DNA of 64,000 nucleotides, taken from contig CAJTYR010000008.1 of assembly GCA_910584295.1 (NCBI GenBank), positions 3,551 through 67,550 on the forward strand, given 5' to 3'. Each line of letters starts with the position of its first letter. The stretch's first letter is position 1. The stretch comes from an uncultured Christensenella sp. (GTDB taxonomy: Bacteria > Bacillota > Clostridia > Christensenellales > UBA1242). Below, in pieces: positions 58,094 through 64,000 of the stretch. The notes below the pieces were generated by a model. It searched no databases, was not told the DNA's origin, and saw only the letters and a program-made list of their open reading frames with translations. The translations under genes and the position numbers were made by a program.

Positions 58094-58198
58094 TCTTTTT
58101 AAAAGATTTTTATTTTCTTGTAATTTTTCTTGCAATGGTCTTTTTTTGTGCATAAAATGATAACAGCATCAAAAATTTGAAAAAAATGCATTTTTTTC

Positions 58199-58227
58199 TT
58201 GACAAAAAGCTCTTTTTATTATAGAAT
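58199..58227 (+). promoter_or_regulatory. Promoter of the tRNA cluster
   Basis: TTGACA, 17 bases, TAGAAT, 20 bases before tRNA-Pro. Confidence 0.8.
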
Positions 58228-58247
58228 GATTGAGCAATTGTCATTTT

Positions 58248-58320
58248 CGGGGTGTGGCTCAGTTGGTAGAGCGCGCGGTTTGGGACCGTGAGGTCGGGGG
58301 TTCGAGACCCTCCACCCCGA
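58248..58320 (+). tRNA. tRNA-Pro (anticodon TGG)
   Basis: Acceptor CGGGGTG/CACCCCG; anticodon stem CGCGG/CCGTG with loop TTTGGGA; T arm GGGGG-TTCGAGA-CCCTC. CCA encoded at 58321-58323. Confidence 0.96.
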
Positions 58321-58357
58321 CCAGCAAACTTTTGTTTGCAAAAGATGCCAAACATTT

Positions 58358-58431
58358 GGGCCTTTAGCTCAGTTGGTTAGAGCGACCGGCTCATAACCGG
58401 TTGGTCCGCGGTTCGAGTCCGTGAAGGCCCA
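58358..58431 (+). tRNA. tRNA with anticodon CAT (Ile2 or elongator Met)
   Basis: Acceptor GGGCCTT/AAGGCCC; anticodon stem ACCGG/CCGGT with loop CTCATAA. The body resembles the lysidine-modified tRNA-Ile(CAT) of Firmicutes more than the initiator, but identity is not certain. CCA encoded. Confidence 0.9.
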
Positions 58432-58434
58432 CCA

Positions 58435-58648
58435 CTTGCAAAAATCTGCACAGACTGATTGTTTTTGATTTTAAATATCAAAATATTCGCTTTATAGTTT
58501 GATTTTTGCTTTTGCCATTAGATGAAACTGCACTTGTGGCAGTTTATGGCGACATTAATTTGTGTTTTTGAAATATTTTTTTGAAAAATGTTTGCAAAAG
58601 ACAAATTGATTATGTTAGACTTGAAAAGTCGAAACATAACAAGAATTT
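58435..58648. other. Spacer between tRNAs, AT-rich
   Basis: Begins TTGCAAAAATCTGCAC and later has GTTTGATTTTTGC. Very similar segments recur after tRNA-Phe (58947 to about 59022), suggesting an old duplication of the tRNA-spacer unit. TTGCAA-17-TTAGAC near 58591 may be a promoter of tRNA-Asp. Confidence 0.5.
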
Positions 58649-58722
58649 GGCCTGGTAGCTCAGTTGGTTAGAGCGCTAGCCTGTCACGCTAGAGGTCGAG
58701 GGTTCGAGCCCCTTCCAGGTCG
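58649..58722 (+). tRNA. tRNA-Asp (anticodon GTC)
   Basis: Acceptor GGCCTGG/CCAGGTC with one G-T pair; anticodon stem CTAGC/GCTAG with loop CTGTCAC; CCA encoded at 58723-58725. Confidence 0.96.
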
Positions 58723-58870
58723 CCACACTTTCTTTGAGAGTGTTAAACTTGTCCGTAAGGACATTCGCAAAATGCTTGTCATTTTGTGAAAAGAGTGAGC
58801 AACAAAATGAAGAACGGAGTGTTTTGAAAAAAACAAAGCACGCAGTGGCAAGTTTTGATTGCGAACGTTT

Positions 58871-58943
58871 GCCCAGATAGCTCAGTCGGTAGAGCAAGGG
58901 ACTGAAAATCCCTGTGTCGGTGGTTCGATTCCACCTTTGGGCA
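58871..58943 (+). tRNA. tRNA-Phe (anticodon GAA)
   Basis: Acceptor GCCCAGA/TTTGGGC; anticodon stem AGGGA/TCCCT with loop CTGAAAA; T arm GGTGG-TTCGATT-CCACC; CCA encoded. Confidence 0.96.
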
Positions 58944-58946
58944 CCA

Positions 58947-59198
58947 GCAAAATCTGCACTTGGGGGCTTATTTTTGCCCCTTGGGCAAAAAATTTCGCTT
59001 TTGAGTTTGATTTTTTGCCTTCTCGCACCAAAGAAAATCGCATTACATTGTCGATTTTGTGCGGACTTAAATAGGATTTTTGCTTTAAAAGGCGACTAAA
59101 CGAAAGCCGCACTCGCTTCACTTCATTGGCGATTTTGTCGTAGCTCTCTGGTGAATAAGAAATTTCCAAGAGACATTTTAAAATTTGTTTTAAATTAT
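58947..59198. other. Spacer between tRNA-Phe and tRNA-Thr
   Basis: Contains a GGGGGC..GCCCC-type hairpin near 58962-58980 and the repeated GCAAAATCTGCAC segment; no gene seen. Confidence 0.5.
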
Positions 59199-59270
59199 GC
59201 TGGCGTGGCTCAATGGTAGAGCAGCTGACTTGTAATCAGCAGGTTGAAGGTTCGATTCCTTTCGCCAGCT
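59199..59270 (+). tRNA. tRNA-Thr (anticodon TGT)
   Basis: Acceptor GCTGGCG/CGCCAGC; anticodon stem GCTGA/TCAGC with loop CTTGTAA; CCA encoded at 59271-59273. Confidence 0.96.
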
Positions 59271-59315
59271 CCATTTTTTTGAAAGGTTTTTCAATGTAAA
59301 AATCTTTCGAGTTTT

Positions 59316-59397
59316 GGGTAGGTTGCAGAGCGGCCAAATGCAACGGACTGTAAATCCGTCGACTATGTCTTCGATGGTTCGAATCCATCCCTGCCCA
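59316..59397 (+). tRNA. tRNA-Tyr (anticodon GTA)
   Basis: Class II tRNA with long variable arm. Acceptor GGGTAGG/CCTGCCC; anticodon stem ACGGA/TCCGT with loop CTGTAAA; CCA encoded at 59398-59400. Last gene before the mobile element. Confidence 0.95.
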
Positions 59398-59400
59398 CCA

Positions 59401-59450
59401 CCTAAAACCTAAAACGAACCACAAAATAAGGTTCGGGTTAGGTTTTTTCT
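59401..59450 (+). terminator. Terminator of the tRNA cluster
   Basis: CCTAAAACGAACC, AT loop, GGTTCGGGTTAGG, then six T. The visible shift to higher GC begins just after it. Confidence 0.75.
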
Positions 59451-59571
59451 TTTGTCCTTTTTCGTTTCGCATAGTGCCGTGTAACGCCGTTATATAGCCG
59501 CTGTAACGCTTTTCGGGTGTTCGGCGGTAATCTTAACAATCGCGCACAAACGGCGGTTTATGCCGCGAAAG

Positions 59572-59709
59572 CCGCTTGACGTGAGAAAGGGGCGTGTTAG
59601 GCTGGAACGCCAAAGGCAAACCAAAACCCGACTGATGTCAATCGGTCGGGTTGCGCGTTTCGCCCTTATTTGCCTATATACACGCCCCTGCGAGGCTCGC
59701 GTCAAGCGG
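59572..59709. other. 138-base branched inverted repeat downstream of the recombinase
   Basis: Nested arms: CCGCTTGACGTGAG (59572-59585) with CTCGCGTCAAGCGG (59696-59709); GGGGCGTGT (59589) with ACACGCCCC (59680); TAGGC with GCCTA; and an inner 12-pair hairpin, AACCCGACTGAT (59625) with ATCGGTCGGGTT (59641). It lies 31 bases past the recombinase stop. No T-run follows, so it is not a plain terminator; an att, replication or structured RNA role is open. Confidence 0.75.
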
Positions 59710-59740
59710 AACGTGGAATAAATAGCCGTTTGATTATCGG

Positions 59741-61252
59741 CTAAATATATATTTCTATTTCAAATTCAAGTTTCGTTATGTTCGCTCTATGCGGCACTTT
59801 GTAGGCAAGTTTAACCGTTTTCGAGTATAAAGAAAAGCCCCGACGGCTTTCATCGCTATCGGGACTTACTTTTATCGGGGCATTGAATTGTATTTCAATT
59901 CTATCGTCAAACAATGTTATTTGCTTTACAAGGTAGTTTATTAAGAGTTTCGGCTCTAACGCTAACGCTTGCGCGTAAAACTCTTTTATTTGGTCTTTAT
60001 TGAGCATTACGGCGGTTTTGCTCTTTTCAATGGCTATTTGCTTTTCAAGTTCATTAAGACGGTTTTCTAATTCGCGCATACGTTTCATAACCGTGTTAGT
60101 CGTACCGCCGTTTTCTATTGCGGTCATAATGTTTTGTATGGCGTTTTCGGTTTGCCGTTGTTCTTTCAAAAGCAAGTTCAAAACTATATTCGCTTGCGCT
60201 TGGCGTTCTTGCTCTTGCATTAAACCGTTGACGATAAAATCAAGGTTATTCGCTTTTTGTATTTGCTCTATTACGCTTTCAAGCACAATATTTTCGAGTA
60301 TATCTTTGCGTATTGCTTGCTTATGGCAATCGTTCAATTTTTGTTTACGCCCACGGCATTTGTAATAGTATTTTATTTCGCCTTGCCGTGATGTGCCGTT
60401 ATCGCCTACAATAGATTTACCGCAATAGCCGCATTTTATTTTGTCTTTAAGCAAATACGTTATTTTGTCGCTACGCTTTCCGTACTTATTGCAATTTACT
60501 TTCTTGCGGATTATATCGAAAGTTTCTTGCGGTACGATTTGGGGGTATATATTATCAAATACTTCACCGTTAAAGTGATATATACCCGAATAGCGTTCGT
60601 TCTTTAAGATTTTATATACCGTGTTTCTAACGAAAGGCTTTCCGTTGTATAAAATACCCTTTGCGGTTAGGTTGGCGATTATGTCTTTTACATATACGCC
60701 TATGGAATACTGCTCGTAAATGTAGCGGACTATCTCGGCTTCTTCGGGTATTATAACGGCTTTCTTGTTCTCGTTCTTGTAGCCGTAAGGTATTTTACCG
60801 CCCGTCAAATTACCTTTACGGCGGCTTTCGTTATTGCCGCGCCGTATCTTTTGCGAAAGTTCGGCTGAATAGTATTCCGCATAGCCTTCGAGCATACTTT
60901 CAAAGATAATGCCTTCGGGCGTGTCGGGTACAAACTCGGTAGCCGATACGACTTTAACGCCGTTGTCTTTCAGCGTTTTCTTGTGCATAGCCGTTTCGTA
61001 TTTGTTACGGCTAAACCTATCGAATTTGTAAACAAGTACTATATTGAAAGTCCGCTTTGCGCTGTCTTTAATCATACGCTGAAAATCGGGGCGGTTGTCG
61101 TTCGTACCCGTCATAGCACGGTCTATGTAGGTGTTGAGTATGAGTATATCTCGGCTCTTGGCGTACTCCGTACATACGCGCAACTGTCCGTCAATACTTT
61201 GCTCGGTTTGGCTATCTGACGAATAGCGACAATAGATTACTGCTGTTTGCAT
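59741..61252 (-). CDS. Large serine recombinase (integrase)
   Basis: Integrates and excises the element by site-specific recombination. 503 residues. The N-terminal catalytic domain has AVIYCRYSSDSQTEQSIDGQ with the nucleophile Ser11 and VLVYKFDRFSRNKY. A recombinase domain (KIPYGYKNENKKA to about residue 270) and a zinc ribbon (KCGYCGKS..YYKCRG..C) follow, then a coiled coil (about 370-420). Start ATG 61252 follows AAAGGAG. It is transcribed away from rep. Composition is foreign to the chromosome. Confidence 0.94.
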   Translation of the reverse strand: MQTAVIYCRYSSDSQTEQSIDGQLRVCTEYAKSRDILILNTYIDRAMTGTNDNRPDFQRMIKDSAKRTFNIVLVYKFDRFSRNKYETAMHKKTLKDNGVKVVSATEFVPDTPEGIIFESMLEGYAEYYSAELSQKIRRGNNESRRKGNLTGGKIPYGYKNENKKAVIIPEEAEIVRYIYEQYSIGVYVKDIIANLTAKGILYNGKPFVRNTVYKILKNERYSGIYHFNGEVFDNIYPQIVPQETFDIIRKKVNCNKYGKRSDKITYLLKDKIKCGYCGKSIVGDNGTSRQGEIKYYYKCRGRKQKLNDCHKQAIRKDILENIVLESVIEQIQKANNLDFIVNGLMQEQERQAQANIVLNLLLKEQRQTENAIQNIMTAIENGGTTNTVMKRMRELENRLNELEKQIAIEKSKTAVMLNKDQIKEFYAQALALEPKLLINYLVKQITLFDDRIEIQFNAPIKVSPDSDESRRGFSLYSKTVKLAYKVPHRANITKLEFEIEIYI

Positions 61253-61281
61253 TTGAGAAATCTCCTTTTAGATTGGATTTT

Positions 61282-61440
61282 TTATTTACCTTTCGGCAGA
61301 GCGAAAATAAACGGCAACGCAAAAGTCATAACGCATAAAATGCTTTCCGTTCTTTTTTGCAAGGGATACGCAAGTAGTGCATTTTACCCTTGCGAAAAAG
61401 TGCGTTGTCGTTTACGCTCCACCGGACGAAAGGTAAATAA
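61282..61440. other. 159-base branched inverted repeat between recombinase and rep genes
   Basis: Outer arms TTATTTACCTTTCG (61282-61295) and CGAAAGGTAAATAA (61427-61440); then GAGCG with CGCTC; TAAACGGCAACGCA (61308) with TGCGTTGTCGTTTA (61401), one wobble; and inner TTTTTTGCAAGGG (61353) with CCCTTGCGAAAAA (61387). TAAAATGC (61336) and GCATTTTA (61379) offer an alternative pairing. It fills the intergenic gap almost exactly. Confidence 0.75.
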
Positions 61441-61441
61441 T

Positions 61442-62326
61442 TTAATTGGCTGTGGGCATTTGCGCTAATACTTCGGGCGTGGCTTTGCCCCTAACTACGC
61501 CGTCTTTGTCTATGCAAGTGAAATCGTCGAATAAAATCACTTTCTTATCGTCTATTCCCGTCGGACAAATAATATCTTCGTCGAGAATACTGCCCTTGAT
61601 ATAAGTCGGCAATTTACCGCCGAATACAAGTTTTTCGCCGCTCTTTTCTATGTATTTGAGTAGATAGCGAACGGAACGCTCTATATCTCGGCTGCATATC
61701 TCTTTGAAATCATTTCGCCCAAACCTTTCGAGAAAATGCGTATTTTGGTATGTCGTTTGCTTGCGGTGTTTTTTCGTGTCATAGTCCGTTATGGTTTCTA
61801 ATTTGCCTATCATAGCGTTTTCGGGTATATGGAATATGCCGTGAAAATGCAATCGCTGTTTGTCTGGACTGCGTTCCCATACGCCTATATATTTCCACCC
61901 CTTACGGCTTACAAGGTGTTTCAACGTATTGCGTAAAGTTTCTTTGAAAGTGGTTTCGTCGTGCTTTTTACTATCGAAAGTGAAAGTTACAAAATAATTC
62001 CAACTTTGCAAGCGGACTTTGCGCCATAACCGTGTACGGCGTTTCGCCGCATTGATTTTCTTGCGTTCTATGTTTTGCTCGGTATATTCCTTTGTTTGCT
62101 CGGCGTTTTCAAATTCGCTTTGCAATTTCTCGGCAATATACTTTTTACGCTCGCGCTTGGGTAGGCTTTGGCTTTCTTTATACGCCGTTTCAAACGCTTG
62201 CTTTTTGGTGTCTTGGGTAGTAGATTTCGGCGGTTGTTTCTTATGCTTTCCACTCGTAAAGTTTTCGGGCGGTATGGCTATAAAATGACTGCCGTCGTTG
62301 TAAATTTTTGCGTCTTTTATTGGCAT
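61442..62326 (-). CDS. Rolling-circle-type replication initiator (HUH Rep)
   Basis: Nicks DNA at an origin to start rolling-circle replication. 294 residues. LHFHGIFHI is the HUH metal-binding motif (motif II), SWNYFVTFTFDSKKH the preceding strand (motif I), and SVRYLLKYIEKSGEKLVF carries the likely nicking Tyr (motif III). A Lys/Gln-rich N-terminus of about 100 residues precedes it. Start at 62326 is fixed by AAGGAG 9 bases upstream. Probably part of a small integrative or mobilisable element. A terminator-like hairpin sits in its leader. Confidence 0.85.
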   Translation of the reverse strand: MPIKDAKIYNDGSHFIAIPPENFTSGKHKKQPPKSTTQDTKKQAFETAYKESQSLPKRERKKYIAEKLQSEFENAEQTKEYTEQNIERKKINAAKRRTRLWRKVRLQSWNYFVTFTFDSKKHDETTFKETLRNTLKHLVSRKGWKYIGVWERSPDKQRLHFHGIFHIPENAMIGKLETITDYDTKKHRKQTTYQNTHFLERFGRNDFKEICSRDIERSVRYLLKYIEKSGEKLVFGGKLPTYIKGSILDEDIICPTGIDDKKVILFDDFTCIDKDGVVRGKATPEVLAQMPTAN

Positions 62327-62369
62327 TGTGGTGTTCTCCTTGTGATTTAGATTTTTTGGGAAAAAGAAA

Positions 62370-62418
62370 AAACGGGCAAAATACAAAACAATACACTTGT
62401 TCCGTACTTTGCCCGTTT
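62370..62418 (-). terminator. Hairpin plus T-run in the rep leader, candidate attenuator
   Basis: On the minus strand AAACGGGCAAA, 27 bases, TTTGCCCGTTT and TTTCTTTTT follow each other, ending 44 bases before the rep ATG. It lies between the 45-residue ORF and rep, so it can end that small gene and limit rep. Confidence 0.75.
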
Positions 62419-62529
62419 CGTGCGGCGCGTTCCTTTTTTATTCGGAAATCTTTTACGCTCGCTTATTTGGCTGTACAATCATACAATACGCCTATTCGTT
62501 AAGCCGATATATTCAATTTTCGTGGGGCG

Positions 62530-62602
62530 GCGTAGCACGTTGCGCCCCTAACCATACATACATTCATTTTTTGAGTGGTCGTAACACGTTGCAACTCTGA
62601 CC
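62530..62602. repeat. Imperfect direct repeat around GTARCACGTTGC
   Basis: CGTAGCACGTTGCGCC.. and CGTAACACGTTGCAAC.. start about 49 bases apart and agree in about 17 of 23 positions. Palindromic centre ACGT. Possibly protein-binding; uncertain. Confidence 0.35.
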
Positions 62603-62617
62603 GTTAGATACAATACG

Positions 62618-62755
62618 TTAATTTTCTTTCTTTTCTTTTGCTAATTCCAAAACTCTTGCGTACAGCGTTTCAAAGAATAGCCGCCGTTCGCTTTCCGTCA
62701 AAGCCGATAAATTCGGCTCGCCTATGGCAATAACTTCGAGTTCGGTTTTCAGCAT
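62618..62755 (-). CDS. 45-residue ORF with strong ribosome site, upstream of rep
   Basis: Encodes MLKTELEVIAIGEPNLSALT, then ESERRLFFETLYARVLEL and a short Lys/Glu end (45 residues). AAGGAGGT lies 7 bases before the ATG, an almost perfect Shine-Dalgarno that makes it a real gene. The C-terminal half is a charged amphipathic helix. It has no recognised family; small helper or copy-control proteins occur at this place in Rep-type elements. A terminator follows between it and rep. Confidence 0.75.
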   Translation of the reverse strand: MLKTELEVIAIGEPNLSALTESERRLFFETLYARVLELAKEKKEN

Positions 62756-63070
62756 TTTTCGCACCTCCTTGTTTTAGATTTTATAGGGTTGTCTATGGCA
62801 AAAATAAAATACCCCTCACCTAATAGCCACGGGAAAGGTCAAAAGTTGACGGTCTAAATAAAAATTTCACAAAACTTTTACATTTGACCGCTTTTTTAGG
62901 CTGTTTTCAATACCCCTACACTATATAGCCGCGAAAACGGCAAAAGTCCACGGGGTTTTGTAAAAATAGTTTGAAAAATTTTTAGTCCACACTTTTAAGG
63001 CTTGAAAATAGCGTTTTATCACGGTATGCGGAAAAAGTTTTTTGCCCGTTGCTTATTAAGCGTAAACGAT
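62756..63070. other. Non-coding region with a repeated origin-like block
   Basis: No gene. It holds two 45-base blocks starting AATACCCCT (62808-62852 and 62909-62953), each with AATAGCC or TATAGCC in the middle and ending CAAAAGTTGACGG or CAAAAGTCCACGG. Candidate Rep-binding iterons or a double-strand origin. Confidence 0.6.
62808..62953. repeat. Direct repeat, two 45-bp imperfect copies
   Basis: Copies at 62808-62852 and 62909-62953, a spacing of 101 bases. Conserved parts: AATACCCCT, ATAGCC(A/G)CG, CAAAAGT..ACGG. Confidence 0.65.
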
Positions 63071-63275
63071 TATACCACAGAGCAAAAAATAATGCGGTGG
63101 CATTGATAGGCAGTTTGCGGTGCAAAAAGTGTTAAAAAGTAATAACACAGCGCATACAGTAGCGGCAAGGTTACGGAACGTAAACGGCACAAAAAAGGAC
63201 GGTGCGAATAACACCGCCGAAAGGAAAACACACCGTAATGAAAAAGCATAGGTTTAAGGCAACGGGGCAAAAGAA

Positions 63276-63321
63276 AAAAATCGGGGTTTCGCGGAAAGCC
63301 TGCGCGCGAACCCCGATTTTT
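63276..63321. terminator. GC-rich bidirectional hairpin
   Basis: AAAAATCGGGGTTTCGCG and CGCGCGAACCCCGATTTTT with A and T runs outside: a strong stem that can terminate on either strand. Confidence 0.75.
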
Positions 63322-63360
63322 CGTTGCCGTCCTTGCTTTTTCGTTGCGTTGTGTCGGTTT

Positions 63361-63418
63361 GTGGCGGGTGCTTGACGGCGAGCGTAGCGAGCCGCTTGTT
63401 ATATCAAGCACCCGCCAC
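63361..63418. repeat. 15-bp perfect inverted repeat with inner GCGAGC repeats
   Basis: GTGGCGGGTGCTTGA (63361-63375) and TCAAGCACCCGCCAC (63404-63418). The 28-base loop contains GCGAGC-GTA-GCGAGC. Could be a nick site, single-strand origin or recombination site. Confidence 0.7.
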
Positions 63419-63453
63419 AGTGCCATAAATCTATTTTAGCCTATCTAATACAC

Positions 63454-63482
63454 TTGAAAATAGCATTTGTTTGTGCTATAAT
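63454..63482 (+). promoter_or_regulatory. Promoter of the deaminase gene
   Basis: TTGAAA, 17 bases, TATAAT, about 120 bases before the ATG. Confidence 0.78.
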
Positions 63483-63558
63483 ATATTTGCTCATTTTGAG
63501 CGTTACGAAGCAATCGCTTGCGATTATAAACAGTAATTTAGCGGTAAGAAAACATATA

Positions 63559-63591
63559 ATGGATAAAACACAAATCTTGGAATTTATTTAG
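63559..63591 (+). CDS. Ten-residue leader peptide upstream of the deaminase gene
   Basis: MDKTQILEFI, stop. The stop TAG overlaps the AGGAG of the deaminase gene. Ribosomes ending here would sit on the next start, so it may couple or regulate translation. Its own ribosome site is weak (GGTAAG). Confidence 0.4.
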   Translation: MDKTQILEFI

Positions 63592-63603
63592 GAGTACACA
63601 ACA

Positions 63604-63996
63604 ATGGACAAAGAATGGAAAAGGTTATATGACGAAGCAATGAGCGTTTTGAACCCCCATGATGTTTCAAATAAAATGTGGGTAGGGAGCGTGGCATCTG
63701 CCGTACTCACGAAAAAAGGTAATATTTATAAGGGTATATGCATTGATACGGACGGCTCTATAGGTATGTGCGCGGAAAGAAATGCTTTATCAACAATGCT
63801 TACATATGGCGAAAGTGAGATTACAAAAGTGGTTTCAGTATATAAAGATGGAAATATAATTCCATCTTGTGGTATTTGTAGAGAATTTATGATGCATTTA
63901 GGCGGAGATGTGGAAAATATTGAAATTCTATTGGATAAAGAAGGACGGACAACAAGATTGATTGATTTGATGCCTGAATATCCACGACATAAATAA
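63604..63996 (+). CDS. Cytidine deaminase-like zinc enzyme (blasticidin-S-deaminase-like)
   Basis: 130 residues. CAERNAL supplies the first zinc Cys and catalytic Glu, and SCGICREFM the second pair of Cys, where normal cytidine deaminases have PCGxCRQ. The short length and the VGSVASAVLTKKGNIYKGICID opening fit the cytidine/blasticidin-S deaminase group. Carried on the mobile element, it may give drug resistance or serve nucleotide salvage; neither is shown. AGGAG precedes the ATG. The gene ends just before the window edge. Confidence 0.85.
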   Translation: MDKEWKRLYDEAMSVLNPHDVSNKMWVGSVASAVLTKKGNIYKGICIDTDGSIGMCAERNALSTMLTYGESEITKVVSVYKDGNIIPSCGICREFMMHLGGDVENIEILLDKEGRTTRLIDLMPEYPRHK

Positions 63997-64000
63997 ATTT

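Larger units (their letters stand above)
59455..63996. mobile_element. Integrative mobile element of foreign composition (right end outside window or at its edge)
   Basis: From about 59.45 kb the GC content and codon choice change sharply (frequent CGG, GCG, TAC). Content: large serine recombinase, HUH Rep, a 45-residue ORF, repeats that look like a replication origin, several large hairpins, and a deaminase gene. The left edge lies just after the tRNA terminator. Exact att sites could not be found. Confidence 0.8.

Noticed and set aside
59490..59705. 71-codon minus-strand frame in the structured region
   Set aside because: Lies inside the 138-base inverted repeat; Arg-rich random-looking sequence.
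63070..63426. 118-codon minus-strand frame in the mobile element
   Set aside because: It runs through two strong hairpins, has no ribosome site and shows low-complexity, non-protein-like sequence. It is best explained by the GC-rich repeats.

Overview
The window looks like a chromosomal segment of an uncultured, low-GC, endospore-forming anaerobe of the Clostridia type, probably from a gut. Sporulation and germination genes are spread through it: gpr, gerW/ytfJ, dacF, a spore-surface collagen-like protein, a gerA-gerB-gerC tricistron and spoIIAA-spoIIAB-sigF. Anaerobic metabolism is shown by pyruvate formate-lyase with its activase, superoxide reductase, and a flavin reductase-rubredoxin fusion. 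A very large M60-family metalloprotease lipoprotein suggests host glycoproteins or mucin as a target. No taxonomic assignment is certain from sequence reading alone.

Layout. 1-13.5 kb: MFS transporter (cut by the window edge), ung, rpsT, gpr, murI, a DUF1846 gene, then the run DUF2953-gerW-dacF-rluB-HI0933-plsC, an unknown two-gene minus-strand operon, and a ribosomal S1-like gene. 13.5-26 kb: tRNA-Thr(CGT), then a long plus-strand series of small accessory genes: metallo-beta-lactamase fold proteins, a TsaC-like protein, alpha/beta hydrolase, DUF4832 protein, DNPH1-like dNMP hydrolase, phosphatases, SOR, rubredoxin fusion, NUDIX and cupins. A BclA-like protein lies on the minus strand. 26-33 kb: TetR plus ABC exporter, then the 1,292-residue M60 lipoprotein. 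33-44 kb: NUDIX, the pfl operon, enolase, a nucleoside hydrolase, a membrane protein and leuS. 44-56.5 kb: envelope proteins, gerABC, ftsH, rplJL with an L10-leader attenuator, a second nucleoside hydrolase, and the spoIIA operon. 56.6-59.4 kb: a nucleoside hydrolase-phosphoesterase fusion and six tRNAs. 59.45 kb to the end: a mobile element of visibly higher GC with a large serine recombinase, an HUH-type Rep, a 45-residue ORF, repeats, big hairpins and a cytidine-deaminase-like gene.

The most notable observations are these. (1) Pyruvate formate-lyase is split exactly before its glycyl-radical domain, which is a separate 79-residue gene with its own strong Shine-Dalgarno. (2) At least five genes have near-consensus promoters whose -10 box ends 6-10 bases before the ATG, so their mRNAs should be leaderless or nearly so, while most neighbours use strong Shine-Dalgarno sites. 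(3) Three G(9) tracts in an AT-rich 7-kb stretch sit in or at the start of genes. (4) Two large branched inverted repeats flank the recombinase gene of the mobile element. (5) A 33-bp ACAC-N8-GTG palindrome occurs almost identically upstream of a tRNA and of spoIIAA. All calls come from reading the sequence; no database search was run.
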